A stretch of DNA of 35,744 bases from an uncultured bacterium. GTDB lineage: Bacteria; Verrucomicrobiota; Kiritimatiellia; CAIKKV01; CAIYGI01. This document shows, one piece after another, positions 15,423 to 23,706 of this stretch. The stretch lies in the NCBI GenBank assembly GCA_903925685.1, contig CAIYGI010000330.1, positions 1-35,744 on the forward strand, read 5' to 3'. The stretch's first letter is position 1, and each line of letters begins with the position of its first letter. Under the pieces are notes generated by a model. It had not been told where the DNA came from, searched no databases, and saw nothing but the letters and a program-made list of their open reading frames with translations. A program made the position numbers and the translations under genes.

Positions 15423-16590
15423 GGTCAAACGCCTGGTCCTTCTCGGGTGTACGGGTTCGATCGGCGAAAACGCCCTGCGCGTGATTGCGGCGCTTCCCGG
15501 CCGCTTTCAGATTGTCGGTCTGGCCGCGAACAGGCATGGCGCGCGGGTGCTCGAACAGGCGCGCGCGTTCGGAGTCTCCAGCGTGGCGCTGGCCGATCCC
15601 GCCGCCGCCGCCGCCGCGCGCCAGGCGGCGCCCGCGGGCTTGCGCGTGCTGGATGGCGAAGCGGGCGTGGTCGAACTGGTGCGGACATCGGGCGCCGATC
15701 TGGTGCTCTGCGCCATGGTCGGCATGGCCGGCTTGCGTCCCGTACTGGCGGCGGTCGAGGCGGGCATGGACGTGGCGCTGGCCACCAAGGAGGTGCTGGT
15801 CGCCGCCGGCGCGCTGGTCTGCGCCAGCGCCGCGCGCACGGGCGCGCGGTTGCTGCCGGTGGACAGCGAGCACAGCGCCTTGTTCCAATGTCTGCAGGGC
15901 GCGCGCCCGGAGTCCGTGCGGCGGCTGCTGCTCACGGCCTCGGGCGGGCCTTTTGCGCGGCGTCCGGAACTGGATCTGGATCACGTCAGCGTCAAGGACG
16001 CGCTGCGTCATCCGCGCTGGAACATGGGCCGCAAGGTGACGGTGGACTCCGCCACCCTGATGAACAAGGGGCTGGAAATCATGGAGGCCCGCTGGCTTTT
16101 CGATGTGCCGCTCGATCGCATCGAGGTGGTGATTCACCCCGAGAGCCTGATGCACTCGCTGGTGGAGTTTGTGGATGGCGGCGTGCTCGCGCAGCTGGGA
16201 CCGCCGGACATGCGTTTCGCGATCCAGTACGCGCTGACCTGGCCCGAACGGGTGGATGGCGGGCTGCCGCAACTGGATTTGATCGCCGCCGGCGCGCTGC
16301 ATTTTCACGCGCCGGAAACCGAGCGTTTTCCCTGCCTGCGGCTGGCCCGCGAGGCCGCCGCCGCGGGCGGCACGCAGCCGACGGTCTTGAACGCCGCCAA
16401 CGAGGTGGCGGTGGATTGGTTTCTGGAAGGGCGCATGCCCTTTGGCGGCATCTGGCGCACGGTGGCGGCGGTGCTGGCGCGCACGCCCCCGGTAGCCGTG
16501 GCGACGCCGACGCTGGACGAGGTGTTCGAGACCGACGCCTGGGCGCGCCGCGAAGCCCGCGGCTTCGCCGCCGCCGGCGCGGGATTTTAA
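15400..16590 (+). CDS. dxr: 1-deoxy-D-xylulose-5-phosphate reductoisomerase
   Basis: A 396-residue NADPH-dependent enzyme that makes 2-C-methyl-D-erythritol 4-phosphate, so the organism uses the MEP route to isoprenoids. It feeds uppS. Features are LGCTGSIGENAL (NADPH loop), ALATKEVLVAAG (the family usually has NKE), PVDSEHSALFQCLQG with the metal-binding Asp and Glu, LTASGGPF, HPRWNMGRKVTVDSATLMNKGLEIMEA and VVIHPESLMHSLVEFVDG. The start is unclear. The conserved sequence begins within about 8 residues of ATG 15400, which overlaps cdsA by 23 bases and has no ribosome site of its own, so coupling to cdsA translation is likely. The rseP gene often found next is absent; a short intergenic gap and an amidohydrolase follow instead. 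Confidence 0.95.
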   Translation: MSSGSSNKVKRLVLLGCTGSIGENALRVIAALPGRFQIVGLAANRHGARVLEQARAFGVSSVALADPAAAAAARQAAPAGLRVLDGEAGVVELVRTSGADLVLCAMVGMAGLRPVLAAVEAGMDVALATKEVLVAAGALVCASAARTGARLLPVDSEHSALFQCLQGARPESVRRLLLTASGGPFARRPELDLDHVSVKDALRHPRWNMGRKVTVDSATLMNKGLEIMEARWLFDVPLDRIEVVIHPESLMHSLVEFVDGGVLAQLGPPDMRFAIQYALTWPERVDGGLPQLDLIAAGALHFHAPETERFPCLRLAREAAAAGGTQPTVLNAANEVAVDWFLEGRMPFGGIWRTVAAVLARTPPVAVATPTLDEVFETDAWARREARGFAAAGAGF

Positions 16591-16618
16591 GCGCCACGGC
16601 GCCGGCTAATTAAAGCAA

Positions 16619-16699
16619 ATGCCCGGTCATGTTGCGGCTGTTCTTGGATTGGGAGAAGTCATGAAATACAAAGCGCTGATGGAGGTGATGCATGCGTGA
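16619..16699 (+). CDS. Possible 26-codon small ORF overlapping the amidohydrolase start
   Basis: ATG at 16619 opens a 26-residue frame (MPGHVAAVLGLGEVMKYKALMEVMHA) that ends at TGA 16697-16699, eight bases inside the downstream amidohydrolase gene. An internal ATG at 16661 has GGGAG upstream and would give a 12-residue version. It could be a translated leader that couples ribosomes onto the next gene, or a chance frame. No homology is recognisable. Confidence 0.3.
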   Translation: MPGHVAAVLGLGEVMKYKALMEVMHA

Positions 16700-17951
16700 C
16701 CTGACGCCACTGATAGCCGAGTCCTTGCCATCGCTGGTGAACTTGCGCCACGACCTGCACCAGCATCCCGAAATCGGTTTCCATGAGCACGGCACCGCCG
16801 CGCGCGTGGCCGAGCGACTGGCCAAACTGCCCGGCATGACCATACGCACCTGCGTGGCCGGTACGGGCGTGATCGCCACCCTGGACGCGGACAAGCCCGG
16901 TCCCTGCGTGGCGCTGCGGGCCGACATGGACGCCCTGCCGATGACCGAGGAGACGGGCCTCCCCTATGCCTCGCGCGTGCCGGGCTGCGCCCACGCCTGC
17001 GGCCATGACGGAAACGTAGCCTGCCTCGTCGGCGCCGCCGTCGTGCTCTCCGCCATCCGTGAAGAACTCCGCGGCCCGGTGCGCTTCATTTTCCAACCGG
17101 CCGAGGAAAGCGGCGGCGGCGGACGCTTGCTGTGCGAGGCCGGCGCGCTGGAGACCCCGCCGGTTACCGCCATTTTTGCCCTGCATGCCTGGCCGGGCTT
17201 GCCGATCGGCGCCATCGGCGTGCGCGCCGGTCCGGCCATGGCTGCCACGGACACCATCGACATCGTGATTCACGGCTCCGGAACGCACGCCGCGGTGCCG
17301 CATCGCGGCGTCGATCCCATTCTCGTCGCCGCCCATGTCATTGTCGCACTCCAAAGCATTGTCAGCCGCAACCTCGACCCCGCGCAGCCGGCCGTCATCA
17401 CCATCGCGCGCGTCGAATCCGGCACGACCTATAACGTAATCCCCGATCGTGCCACGCTCTGCGGCACCCTGCGCACGCTCTCGGCCGGCACGCGCGCGCA
17501 GGCCTGCGAGGCCATTCGCCGCGTGGCGGAGCGCACCGCCGAAGCCTACGGCGCGCGCGCCGAGGTGCGCCTGACCCCCGGGTATCCCGTGCTGACGAAC
17601 GACGCTGAAGCCACGGCGCACATCGCGCGCGTCGGGCGCGAAACGCTGGGCGCGGATTGCGTTCGGGAAGCCTCCGTCAGTTTGGGCGGCGAAGACTTTG
17701 CCTACTACCTGCAGCATGTTCCCGGTGCGCTCTGGCAGCTCGGCGCGAGCGCGTCCGACGGCTCAGCTTTGGTGCCGTTTCACAGCCCGCGCTTCGATTT
17801 TCCCGATGCGGCCCTGCCCGTCGGGGTCCGCATGCACTGCGAGACGGTGCGGCAGTTCGACGGCAGCGCGCATGCCCACTCGGTCTCGATAACTTCCGAG
17901 CCACTGAGTCCAAGGGCTCAAGCGAAACAATACGGTCAAAATGCTGATTGA
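16692..17951 (+). CDS. M20 family metal-dependent amidohydrolase
   Basis: A 419-residue M20D peptidase/amidohydrolase, related to hippurate hydrolase, IAA-amino acid hydrolases and N-acyl-amino acid or N-acetyl-diaminopimelate deacylases. Di-metal site residues are visible as RHDLHQHPEIGFHE near the start, ADMDALPM, HACGHDGN, QPAEESGGG and ALHAWP, and the late GGEDFAYYLQHVPGA and PFHSPRFDF. The dimerisation domain lies about residues 185-295. It would release free amino acids from acylated precursors in the cytoplasm; the substrate cannot be chosen. GGAGGTGA seven bases upstream fixes ATG 16692. The last 30 residues extend past the usual end at ALPVGVRM and look unconserved. It follows dxr by 101 bases and may have its own promoter. 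Confidence 0.88.
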   Translation: MRDLTPLIAESLPSLVNLRHDLHQHPEIGFHEHGTAARVAERLAKLPGMTIRTCVAGTGVIATLDADKPGPCVALRADMDALPMTEETGLPYASRVPGCAHACGHDGNVACLVGAAVVLSAIREELRGPVRFIFQPAEESGGGGRLLCEAGALETPPVTAIFALHAWPGLPIGAIGVRAGPAMAATDTIDIVIHGSGTHAAVPHRGVDPILVAAHVIVALQSIVSRNLDPAQPAVITIARVESGTTYNVIPDRATLCGTLRTLSAGTRAQACEAIRRVAERTAEAYGARAEVRLTPGYPVLTNDAEATAHIARVGRETLGADCVREASVSLGGEDFAYYLQHVPGALWQLGASASDGSALVPFHSPRFDFPDAALPVGVRMHCETVRQFDGSAHAHSVSITSEPLSPRAQAKQYGQNAD

Positions 17952-18078
17952 CATTGGTAACTTCGCGCGTCGTCTCCACGCGACTCGGCCACGGCAGCCA
18001 TTGTCCCAGTTGCGTCTTACTTCCCACAAATCACCACCCGCTCAACCCGCCCGCCTCCCCACTGTCTGAATCACAGTG

Positions 18079-18118
18079 AAAAAGCCGTAGCGTGTGGCTT
18101 AACACGACCCTTACGGCT
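18079..18118 (-). terminator. Rho-independent terminator of asnS
   Basis: Read on the minus strand, agccgta pairs with tacggct (7 bp) and inner cgtgt with acacg (5 bp). The hairpin is followed at once by TTTTT. It overlaps the asnS stop codon. The convergent M20 gene ends about 130 bases away, and the rest of that gap (17952-18078) shows no gene. Confidence 0.7.
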
Positions 18119-19625
18119 GCACGCGACCCATGGTGCGGGGGAAGGGAATGGTTTCGCGGACGTGCTGGAGGCCGCAGAGCCAGGTCAGGACGCGCTCGAT
18201 GCCGAGGCCGAAGCCGCCGTGCGGGACGCTGCCGTAGCGGCGCAGATCCAGGTACCATTCGTAATCCTCCGGCTGCAGCCCTTTGGCGCGCATGGCTTCC
18301 AGCAGCACGGGCGACTGCTCCTCGCGCTGGCTGCCGCCGATGATTTCGCCGTAGCCCTCGGGCGCCAGCAGGTCGAAGTTGCAGACGACGCGCGGGTCCC
18401 CGTGTTTGACCTTCATGTAAAAGGCCTTGGCCTCGCGCGGATACTCGGTTACGAACACGGGCCGGTCGAAGCGGCGGGAGAGGATGGTCTCGTCGCTGCC
18501 ACCCAGGTCCTTGCCCCATTCGAAACTCTGCGCCAGCGCCAGATGCTCGGGCGCCACGCGTAGTTCCTGCTCCAGTTCCTGCACCGTTTCACGCAGTTCC
18601 CGCGCGCGGGTTTCAGCCTGTTCCTGTTTCCAGCCCTTGCGCGCCGCGGCGGCCTCCGCCTCGGCCGCCTTGAGTTCGTCCATGCGGGCCTGGAGTTGTG
18701 TGCGCCTGGCCGCCATCTCGGACTCCATGCGCGCGCGCGTTTCGGGACCGCGCAGGATATCCACCGCCTCGCTGTAGGTCAGCCGCGGGAAGGGCGCGAC
18801 GATGCGCTCCAAGGCCGCTGCGTCGCGCCCCAGCGCGGCCAGATCGTCGCGATGGCGCGCCAGCACGGCGGCGGCCACGGCGGTCACCATCCCCTCGGCC
18901 AGCGCCATGACCTCCTCCAACTCCGCAAAGGCGAGTTCCGGCTCGACCATCCAGAATTCGGTCAGGTGCCGGCGGGTTTTGGACTTTTCGGCGCGGAAGG
19001 TCGGGCCAAAACTGTAGACCTTGCCGAGCGCCATGCAGGCGCTTTCGAGGTAGAGCTGGCCGGTCTGCGTCAGGTAGATCGGGGCGCCGAAGTAGTCCAC
19101 CGTAAAAAGCGACTGCCGGTCTTCGCCGACGCCGGGCACCAGGATCGGGGTGTCTATCAGCGTAAAGCCACGCGCGTCGAAGAAACCGCGGACCGCCTGG
19201 ACGACAGTGTGGCGGATACGCAGCAGCGACGTCTGCCGCGGCGCCCGCAGCCAGAGATGGCGGTGGCTGAAGAGGAAGTCGGCGCCGTGCGCCTTGCGGC
19301 CGATCGGGTAGGCCTCGGCCCGCTGCAAGACGTCGAGCGTTTCGACCGCAACCTCGGCGCCGCCGGGCGCGCGGGGTTCGGAGCGCACCATGCCGGTCAG
19401 CGTCAGCGAGGATTCCTGCGATAGATCTTCGGCGGCGGCGAAGGCGGCGGCATTGGAGGCCTCGACCACGCACTGCGCCAGTCCCGTGCCGTCGCGCACG
19501 ACCATGAACACGACCTTGCCCCCGGCGCGTTTGCCGTAGAGCCAGCCGCGCAGCGTGACCCGCGCGCCGATATGGCGGATAAGCTCGTGAATATCGGCGC
19601 TGGGGGAGGTTGTGATTTCGCCCAT
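18111..19625 (-). CDS. asnS: Asparaginyl-tRNA synthetase with coiled-coil insertion
   Basis: A 504-residue class IIb synthetase that charges tRNA-Asn. An OB-fold anticodon-binding domain (about 20-105, VTLRGWLYGKRAGGKVVFMVVRDGTG) precedes the catalytic core. Motif 2 is FRAEKSKTRRHLTEFWMVEPE (210-230) and motif 3 is GFGLGIERVL near the C-terminus. ITLTQTGQ-type and GEIIGGSQREE segments identify asparagine rather than aspartate specificity. Common bacterial AsnRS is about 430-470 residues. The extra length is a highly charged Ala/Glu/Arg-rich insertion at about 293-362 with clear heptad character (MDELKAAEAEAAAARK, LRETVQELEQELRV), a predicted coiled coil inside the catalytic domain. It starts 28 bases after the aminotransferase stop and ends in its own terminator, so it is the last gene of the gdh-led unit. 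Confidence 0.95.
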   Translation of the reverse strand: MGEITTSPSADIHELIRHIGARVTLRGWLYGKRAGGKVVFMVVRDGTGLAQCVVEASNAAAFAAAEDLSQESSLTLTGMVRSEPRAPGGAEVAVETLDVLQRAEAYPIGRKAHGADFLFSHRHLWLRAPRQTSLLRIRHTVVQAVRGFFDARGFTLIDTPILVPGVGEDRQSLFTVDYFGAPIYLTQTGQLYLESACMALGKVYSFGPTFRAEKSKTRRHLTEFWMVEPELAFAELEEVMALAEGMVTAVAAAVLARHRDDLAALGRDAAALERIVAPFPRLTYSEAVDILRGPETRARMESEMAARRTQLQARMDELKAAEAEAAAARKGWKQEQAETRARELRETVQELEQELRVAPEHLALAQSFEWGKDLGGSDETILSRRFDRPVFVTEYPREAKAFYMKVKHGDPRVVCNFDLLAPEGYGEIIGGSQREEQSPVLLEAMRAKGLQPEDYEWYLDLRRYGSVPHGGFGLGIERVLTWLCGLQHVRETIPFPRTMGRVQP

Positions 19626-19653
19626 GGTTTCGGTATGGCTCCAGCCAGAACGG

Positions 19654-21021
19654 TTACTGCATAACCTGATCGACGACTTCCTCGAATACCGCCAGCGATT
19701 CCCGCAACGCGTCTTCCTCGATGCTCAGCGGCGGCGCGATCTTGATGCATTCGCCGGCCAGGCCAACCGGCGCAAACATGAGCAGCCCCTTCTGGTAGCA
19801 GCCGATGTTGACGCGCAAAGCCAGCGCCGGATCCGGCGTTTTGGTGCCCGCCTTGACGGCCTGAATGCCCGCCACCAAGCCCTTGCCGTGGCAGCAGCCC
19901 AGCACCTGCGGATACTTAAGCTGGATCCGTTCGAGTTCCGGCACGAACCAGGCCCCGAGCCGAGCCGCGCGTTCCACGAGCTTCTCGTCCTTGAGCACTT
20001 TGAGGTTCGCGAGCGAGGCGGCGACCGCCAGGGGCGAAGCCGAATGGGTGGAGGTCATCGAGCCTGGCGGATACAACGACATGATATCCGCGCGCCCGAT
20101 CACCGCCGACAGCGGCAGGGACGAGGTGATGCCCTTGCCGCAGGCGATCAGGTCGGGCTTGATGCCGTAGTGTTCGAAGCAGAACATTTTTCCGGTGCGT
20201 CCGAAGCCGGACTGCACCTCGTCCATCGTGAGCACGATGTCGTGCTTTTGACAGAACGCCGCGAGTTTTTGGGCGTAGTCCACAGGAATAAAGTCCGGCC
20301 CGATGCCCTGATAGCTCTCGACCATCACCCCCGCGATCGCCTCGGGCGCGACGCCCAAGTCCCGCAGCGTTTTCAAGAACAGGTCGAACGATACATCCGT
20401 GTTCTTGTAGCCATCCGGGAACGGAACCTGCACGAACGTCGCATCCAGGGCGCCCACCCAGCGTTTCAGGCGCGGCATGCCGCCGGCCAGTTGCGCGCCC
20501 AGGGTGCGGCCGTGAAATGCGCCGTTGAAGGTCACGAAATACTTCTTCTGCGGGCCGTATTTTTCCAGGGCGTAGGTCTTGGAGAGCTTGATGCAGTTCT
20601 CGGTGGCCTCGCTGCCGGTGCTGAGCAGGAACGCCTGGTAGCTCTTCGGATCGGGCGCCAGCGCGGCCAGCGCGTCGGTCAAATTAGCCCGGCCTTCGTG
20701 CGGAAAGACGTAGGTCGACAGCAGCGGCCGGTCCAGCACTTCCTGAATCGCCCGCCTGATGGCGGGGTGGCCATGGCCGACATTGGTGATCAGCACTCCC
20801 GACGACCAATCGATCCACTGGTTGCCCCACTTGTCGGAGACCGTCGCACCCTCCGCCTTGTGCCAGAGGATCGGCGGCTGGCCGGACATGGAACGCGGCT
20901 CGGAGTGGCGCAGAGTCTCGAAAATCGGCAGCGATTCCGGCACCGGCAGGGCCGTCTTGATCGTGCGGTAGCGAGTCTTGACGCTCGGAACTTTGACAGG
21001 GGTCAGGTCGTATTCAGCCAT
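19654..21021 (-). CDS. Class-III (PLP-dependent) aminotransferase
   Basis: A 455-residue fold-type I aminotransferase of the 4-aminobutyrate/ornithine/acetylornithine group. PLP-site features are STGSEATENCIKL (about 134-146), NGAFHGRTLGAQ (166-177), MDEVQSGFGRTG (266-277, Asp contacts the pyridine N) and Lys296 in CGKGITSS forming the Schiff base. The substrate is uncertain. The group acts on terminal amines, ornithine-like substrates and some sugars or cyclitols. ATG 21021 follows AAGGAA and sits two bases after the oxidoreductase stop, so it is in the same operon as the oxidoreductase and glutamate dehydrogenase. The track frame to 21393 is a shadow overlap. The context suggests that glutamate supplies the amino group to a keto product of the oxidoreductase; this is inference. 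Confidence 0.88.
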   Translation of the reverse strand: MAEYDLTPVKVPSVKTRYRTIKTALPVPESLPIFETLRHSEPRSMSGQPPILWHKAEGATVSDKWGNQWIDWSSGVLITNVGHGHPAIRRAIQEVLDRPLLSTYVFPHEGRANLTDALAALAPDPKSYQAFLLSTGSEATENCIKLSKTYALEKYGPQKKYFVTFNGAFHGRTLGAQLAGGMPRLKRWVGALDATFVQVPFPDGYKNTDVSFDLFLKTLRDLGVAPEAIAGVMVESYQGIGPDFIPVDYAQKLAAFCQKHDIVLTMDEVQSGFGRTGKMFCFEHYGIKPDLIACGKGITSSLPLSAVIGRADIMSLYPPGSMTSTHSASPLAVAASLANLKVLKDEKLVERAARLGAWFVPELERIQLKYPQVLGCCHGKGLVAGIQAVKAGTKTPDPALALRVNIGCYQKGLLMFAPVGLAGECIKIAPPLSIEEDALRESLAVFEEVVDQVMQ

Positions 21022-21023
21022 GA

Positions 21024-22295
21024 TTATCGGTTCCTTTTCTCGGCATGCGGGTTTGCTCCGTACACAATGTTCACCCATTCGCCATCGGTCAGGATGGACA
21101 TGCGGGCGGCCTCCACCACGAGTTCGTTGATGAAGCTGTTGGCGGGCGTGGCGATGATGCCGGCCTTGTCGATCTCGCGGATCGTTTCGCGCCGTTTTGC
21201 GAGCGCCGCGGCTTCCGCCATCCCAGCCGTTTCGTTTTCGATCCGCGCCATCGTCTCCACGCTGGCGGCGACGGAATCGTAGCCGTAGCCCATCGGTTTG
21301 AACCCGCGCCCTTCCCAGGGCGTCAGGCGGTAGAAGTCCGGGCTCACGTAGTTGTAGCGGGAACCGGCGACGCCGATGGGGTCGACATAGCAATGCCGCA
21401 CGCCGCGATCCTGGTCATCGTGCTGGATCATGCCGCTGCAGTCCTTGCCCTCGCAATACATGATCAGGCCCTGGTCGTTACTGCCCGCGCCGGCGTCGGG
21501 ATATCCCAGGCCGTCGGTCACCGACAGCAAGGCGTTATTCTCATAGCGCACGCGGCCGTTCGACCACATGTAGGCTTCCTTGCCGTTGGGGAATTTCCCT
21601 TTGACGCCCGACACCGAAACCGAAACCGGCTTCAAGCCCGTGATGAAGTAGACCAGGTCCACGTAGTGGCAGCCCACGTAGACGAAGGGGTCGGTCATGG
21701 CGGTGGTAAACCAGTTCTGGAAATTGGAGTGCCGGTAGTAGTAGGGCTCGATCAGTTTGGCCTCGCCCATGATGAACTCGCCGAAATGCCCCAGCGCGTA
21801 TTGCCGGCGGGCCACCAGCGAACGGCGGTCGAAGCGCTTGTGGTATTCCACCCCCACAAACAGGCCCCGTTCCAGCGCCAGTTTCTCGAGTTCGGCGGAC
21901 TGCTCGTACTTCAGCACCAGCGGCTTGACGCACAAGACGTGCTGGTCGTGGCGCAGGCAGGCATTGACCATCTCGTAGTGAAACTGGTCCGGGACCGCCA
22001 CCACGACGACCTGCCGCGGCGGGGTCCTGGCCAGCAACTCCATGGCGAGATTCGGGAACATCCTGTCGCCGGGCTCGGACAGCGGCGGAAAGGCCTCGAA
22101 GTCCTGCCCCGGAAAGGCCTCCTGGATCTCGCGGCTTTCCTTGAGCGCCTTGAGCGGCGCCGAGTTGAGCGCGCAGACGCGGATCTTGCCGACCGTTCCG
22201 AGCCGCTGCAGGTGATAGATGGAGGGCAGGATCAGATCGTTGGTGATCATGCCCCCGCCGATTATCAGCACGTCCAATTTATTCCGGTGTTCCAT
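21024..22295 (-). CDS. Gfo/Idh/MocA family NAD(P)-dependent oxidoreductase
   Basis: A 423-residue protein with an N-terminal Rossmann fold (VLIIGGGMITNDLILPSIYHL, 9-29) and a C-terminal alpha/beta domain typical of sugar and inositol dehydrogenases. HVLCVKPLVLKYEQS holds the family's catalytic Lys-Pro pair, here CVKP rather than the usual EKP. VGVEYHKRFDRR and VGCHYVDLVYFITGLKPVSV give the family His-x-x-Asp-type substrate-site motif. It probably oxidises or reduces a sugar, cyclitol or their derivatives at one hydroxyl. It is larger than the 330-380 residues usual for the family, mostly in the C-terminal half. It lies 12 bases after glutamate dehydrogenase and two bases before the aminotransferase. 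The three look designed to work in sequence (oxidise, aminate, recycle glutamate). Confidence 0.88.
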   Translation of the reverse strand: MEHRNKLDVLIIGGGMITNDLILPSIYHLQRLGTVGKIRVCALNSAPLKALKESREIQEAFPGQDFEAFPPLSEPGDRMFPNLAMELLARTPPRQVVVVAVPDQFHYEMVNACLRHDQHVLCVKPLVLKYEQSAELEKLALERGLFVGVEYHKRFDRRSLVARRQYALGHFGEFIMGEAKLIEPYYYRHSNFQNWFTTAMTDPFVYVGCHYVDLVYFITGLKPVSVSVSGVKGKFPNGKEAYMWSNGRVRYENNALLSVTDGLGYPDAGAGSNDQGLIMYCEGKDCSGMIQHDDQDRGVRHCYVDPIGVAGSRYNYVSPDFYRLTPWEGRGFKPMGYGYDSVAASVETMARIENETAGMAEAAALAKRRETIREIDKAGIIATPANSFINELVVEAARMSILTDGEWVNIVYGANPHAEKRNR

Positions 22296-22307
22296 GGATT
22301 CCCCGGA

Positions 22308-23567
22308 TCAAGGCAGATTGCCGCGCGCCACGGTGGCGGCGCACACGCTTTCCAAAGCCAGATGCATGGAGGCGTCCCGCGTCGAAAGGCGTTGCTTCTC
22401 CGCGGTTCCGACAACCAGTTTGAATTTGTCGCGCATGCGTTTCTCCAGCCGCGATTTCACGTCCTCTTCCGTCATCTGTTCCTGCTGCGTTTCCTGCGTG
22501 TACTCAAGATACGAAACGAACACGCCGCCGGCGTTGCATAGAATGTCCGGGATCACAAAGACGTTTCGCTTGTGCAGGATGGCATCGGCGTCCGGCGTGG
22601 TCGGTCCATTGGCGCCTTCGGCCACAACCCGCGCCTGGATCTTCCCGGCATTTTCAGCGGTGATCTGGTTTCCGGTGGCCGCCGGCACCAGCAACACGCA
22701 TGCCATTTCCAACAGTCCCTCAGGGCTCACAACGCGCCCCTGTCCGCATCCCTTCAACGAACCGTTACTGCGCGCATACGCCATCAGGCGATCCACATCC
22801 AGCCCCCGCTCGTCGTACACCGCCTCGGCGATATCCGAGACGCCCACGATCCGGGCGCCGCGGGCCGCCAGTTCCGCGCAGGTAACGGCGCCCACGTTTC
22901 CGAAGCCCTGGACAATGACCGGCGCGCCCTTGAGATCCGCGCCGATGTGCTTCATCGCGGCATCGGACGCGATGGCCACCCCGCGTCCCGTGGCCTTGCC
23001 GCGGCCGGGGATGCCGCCCAGCAGCACCGGCTTGCCCGTCACATAGCAGCCCTGAGTCGTCGCATGACCGTTCGAGTAGGCGATGGTATCCTTGATGTGC
23101 CCCATATCCTGCTCGTTCGTGCCCATATCCGGCGCCGGTATGTAAACCAGGGGATTGATGTGCCTGTGGGCATTCCGTGTAAAATTACGGATCAGCGTCT
23201 GTTTATCGTCCGGCGTGAGCTGCCGGGGATCGGCCACAATCCCGCTTTTGCCGCCGCCAAAAGGAACGCCGATCAACGCGCATTTCCAGGTCATTTCCAT
23301 GGCCAGCGCCGTGATATCGTCCAGCGTGACCGAGGGACTCATGCGGATGCCGCCTTTGCACGGGCCCAGCGAATTGTTGTGATGCACGATGTACGCGGTA
23401 AAAACGTGGACGTTTCCGTCCGACAACTGCGGCGTCAGGCGCAGTTCGCTGCGTTCTTTCGGGAAGCGCAATTTGCGCAGCAACTCCGCGTCGTAAACGC
23501 CGCCCAGTGTCGCCGCCGCGCGATCGAAATTCACCCGCGCATTTTCCAGCATCGATTCCGTTGCCAT
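22308..23567 (-). CDS. gdhA: Glutamate dehydrogenase (Glu/Leu/Phe/Val dehydrogenase family)
   Basis: A 419-residue enzyme interconverting glutamate and 2-oxoglutarate plus ammonia with NAD(P). Substrate-site motifs are GPCKGGIRMSPSV with Lys, CALIGVPFGGGKSGIVADP with the catalytic Lys, and PAPDMGTNEQDM with the catalytic Asp. GRGVAIASDAAMKH and VIVQGFGNVGAVTCAELAARGARIVGVSD form the dinucleotide-binding domain. Length matches the hexameric short class. ATG 23567 follows AAGGAG; the track start at 23591 lacks a site. A strong promoter can be read upstream, so this is the first gene of the operon with the oxidoreductase, aminotransferase and asnS. NAD versus NADP preference cannot be read reliably. 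Confidence 0.93.
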   Translation of the reverse strand: MATESMLENARVNFDRAAATLGGVYDAELLRKLRFPKERSELRLTPQLSDGNVHVFTAYIVHHNNSLGPCKGGIRMSPSVTLDDITALAMEMTWKCALIGVPFGGGKSGIVADPRQLTPDDKQTLIRNFTRNAHRHINPLVYIPAPDMGTNEQDMGHIKDTIAYSNGHATTQGCYVTGKPVLLGGIPGRGKATGRGVAIASDAAMKHIGADLKGAPVIVQGFGNVGAVTCAELAARGARIVGVSDIAEAVYDERGLDVDRLMAYARSNGSLKGCGQGRVVSPEGLLEMACVLLVPAATGNQITAENAGKIQARVVAEGANGPTTPDADAILHKRNVFVIPDILCNAGGVFVSYLEYTQETQQEQMTEEDVKSRLEKRMRDKFKLVVGTAEKQRLSTRDASMHLALESVCAATVARGNLP

Positions 23568-23654
23568 TACCGTTCTCCTTGATAATGCCATCCAATTTCA
23601 CGCGCGGCCTAAGACCGCAAATTCCGCGAATGCGGGCGCGCATGAAAGGAACAT

Positions 23655-23683
23655 GAAATACCCGCTTGCGTGGAAAATGTCAA
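23655..23683 (-). promoter_or_regulatory. Promoter of the glutamate dehydrogenase operon
   Basis: On the minus strand a consensus TTGACA (23678-23683), 17 bases and TATTTC (23655-23660) form the best sigma70-type promoter seen in the window. It gives a leader of about 80 bases before ATG 23567 with AAGGAG near its end. Confidence 0.55.
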
Positions 23684-23706
23684 TTTCATTCGCTGGCAAC
23701 GGAGTC

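Noticed and set aside
19612-21282. 556-residue + strand ORF
   Set aside because: Antisense shadow of the aminotransferase and the end of the oxidoreductase gene. No family motifs.
21045-22541. 498-residue + strand ORF
   Set aside because: Antisense shadow of the Gfo/Idh/MocA and glutamate dehydrogenase genes. His/Arg/Asp-rich with no domain.
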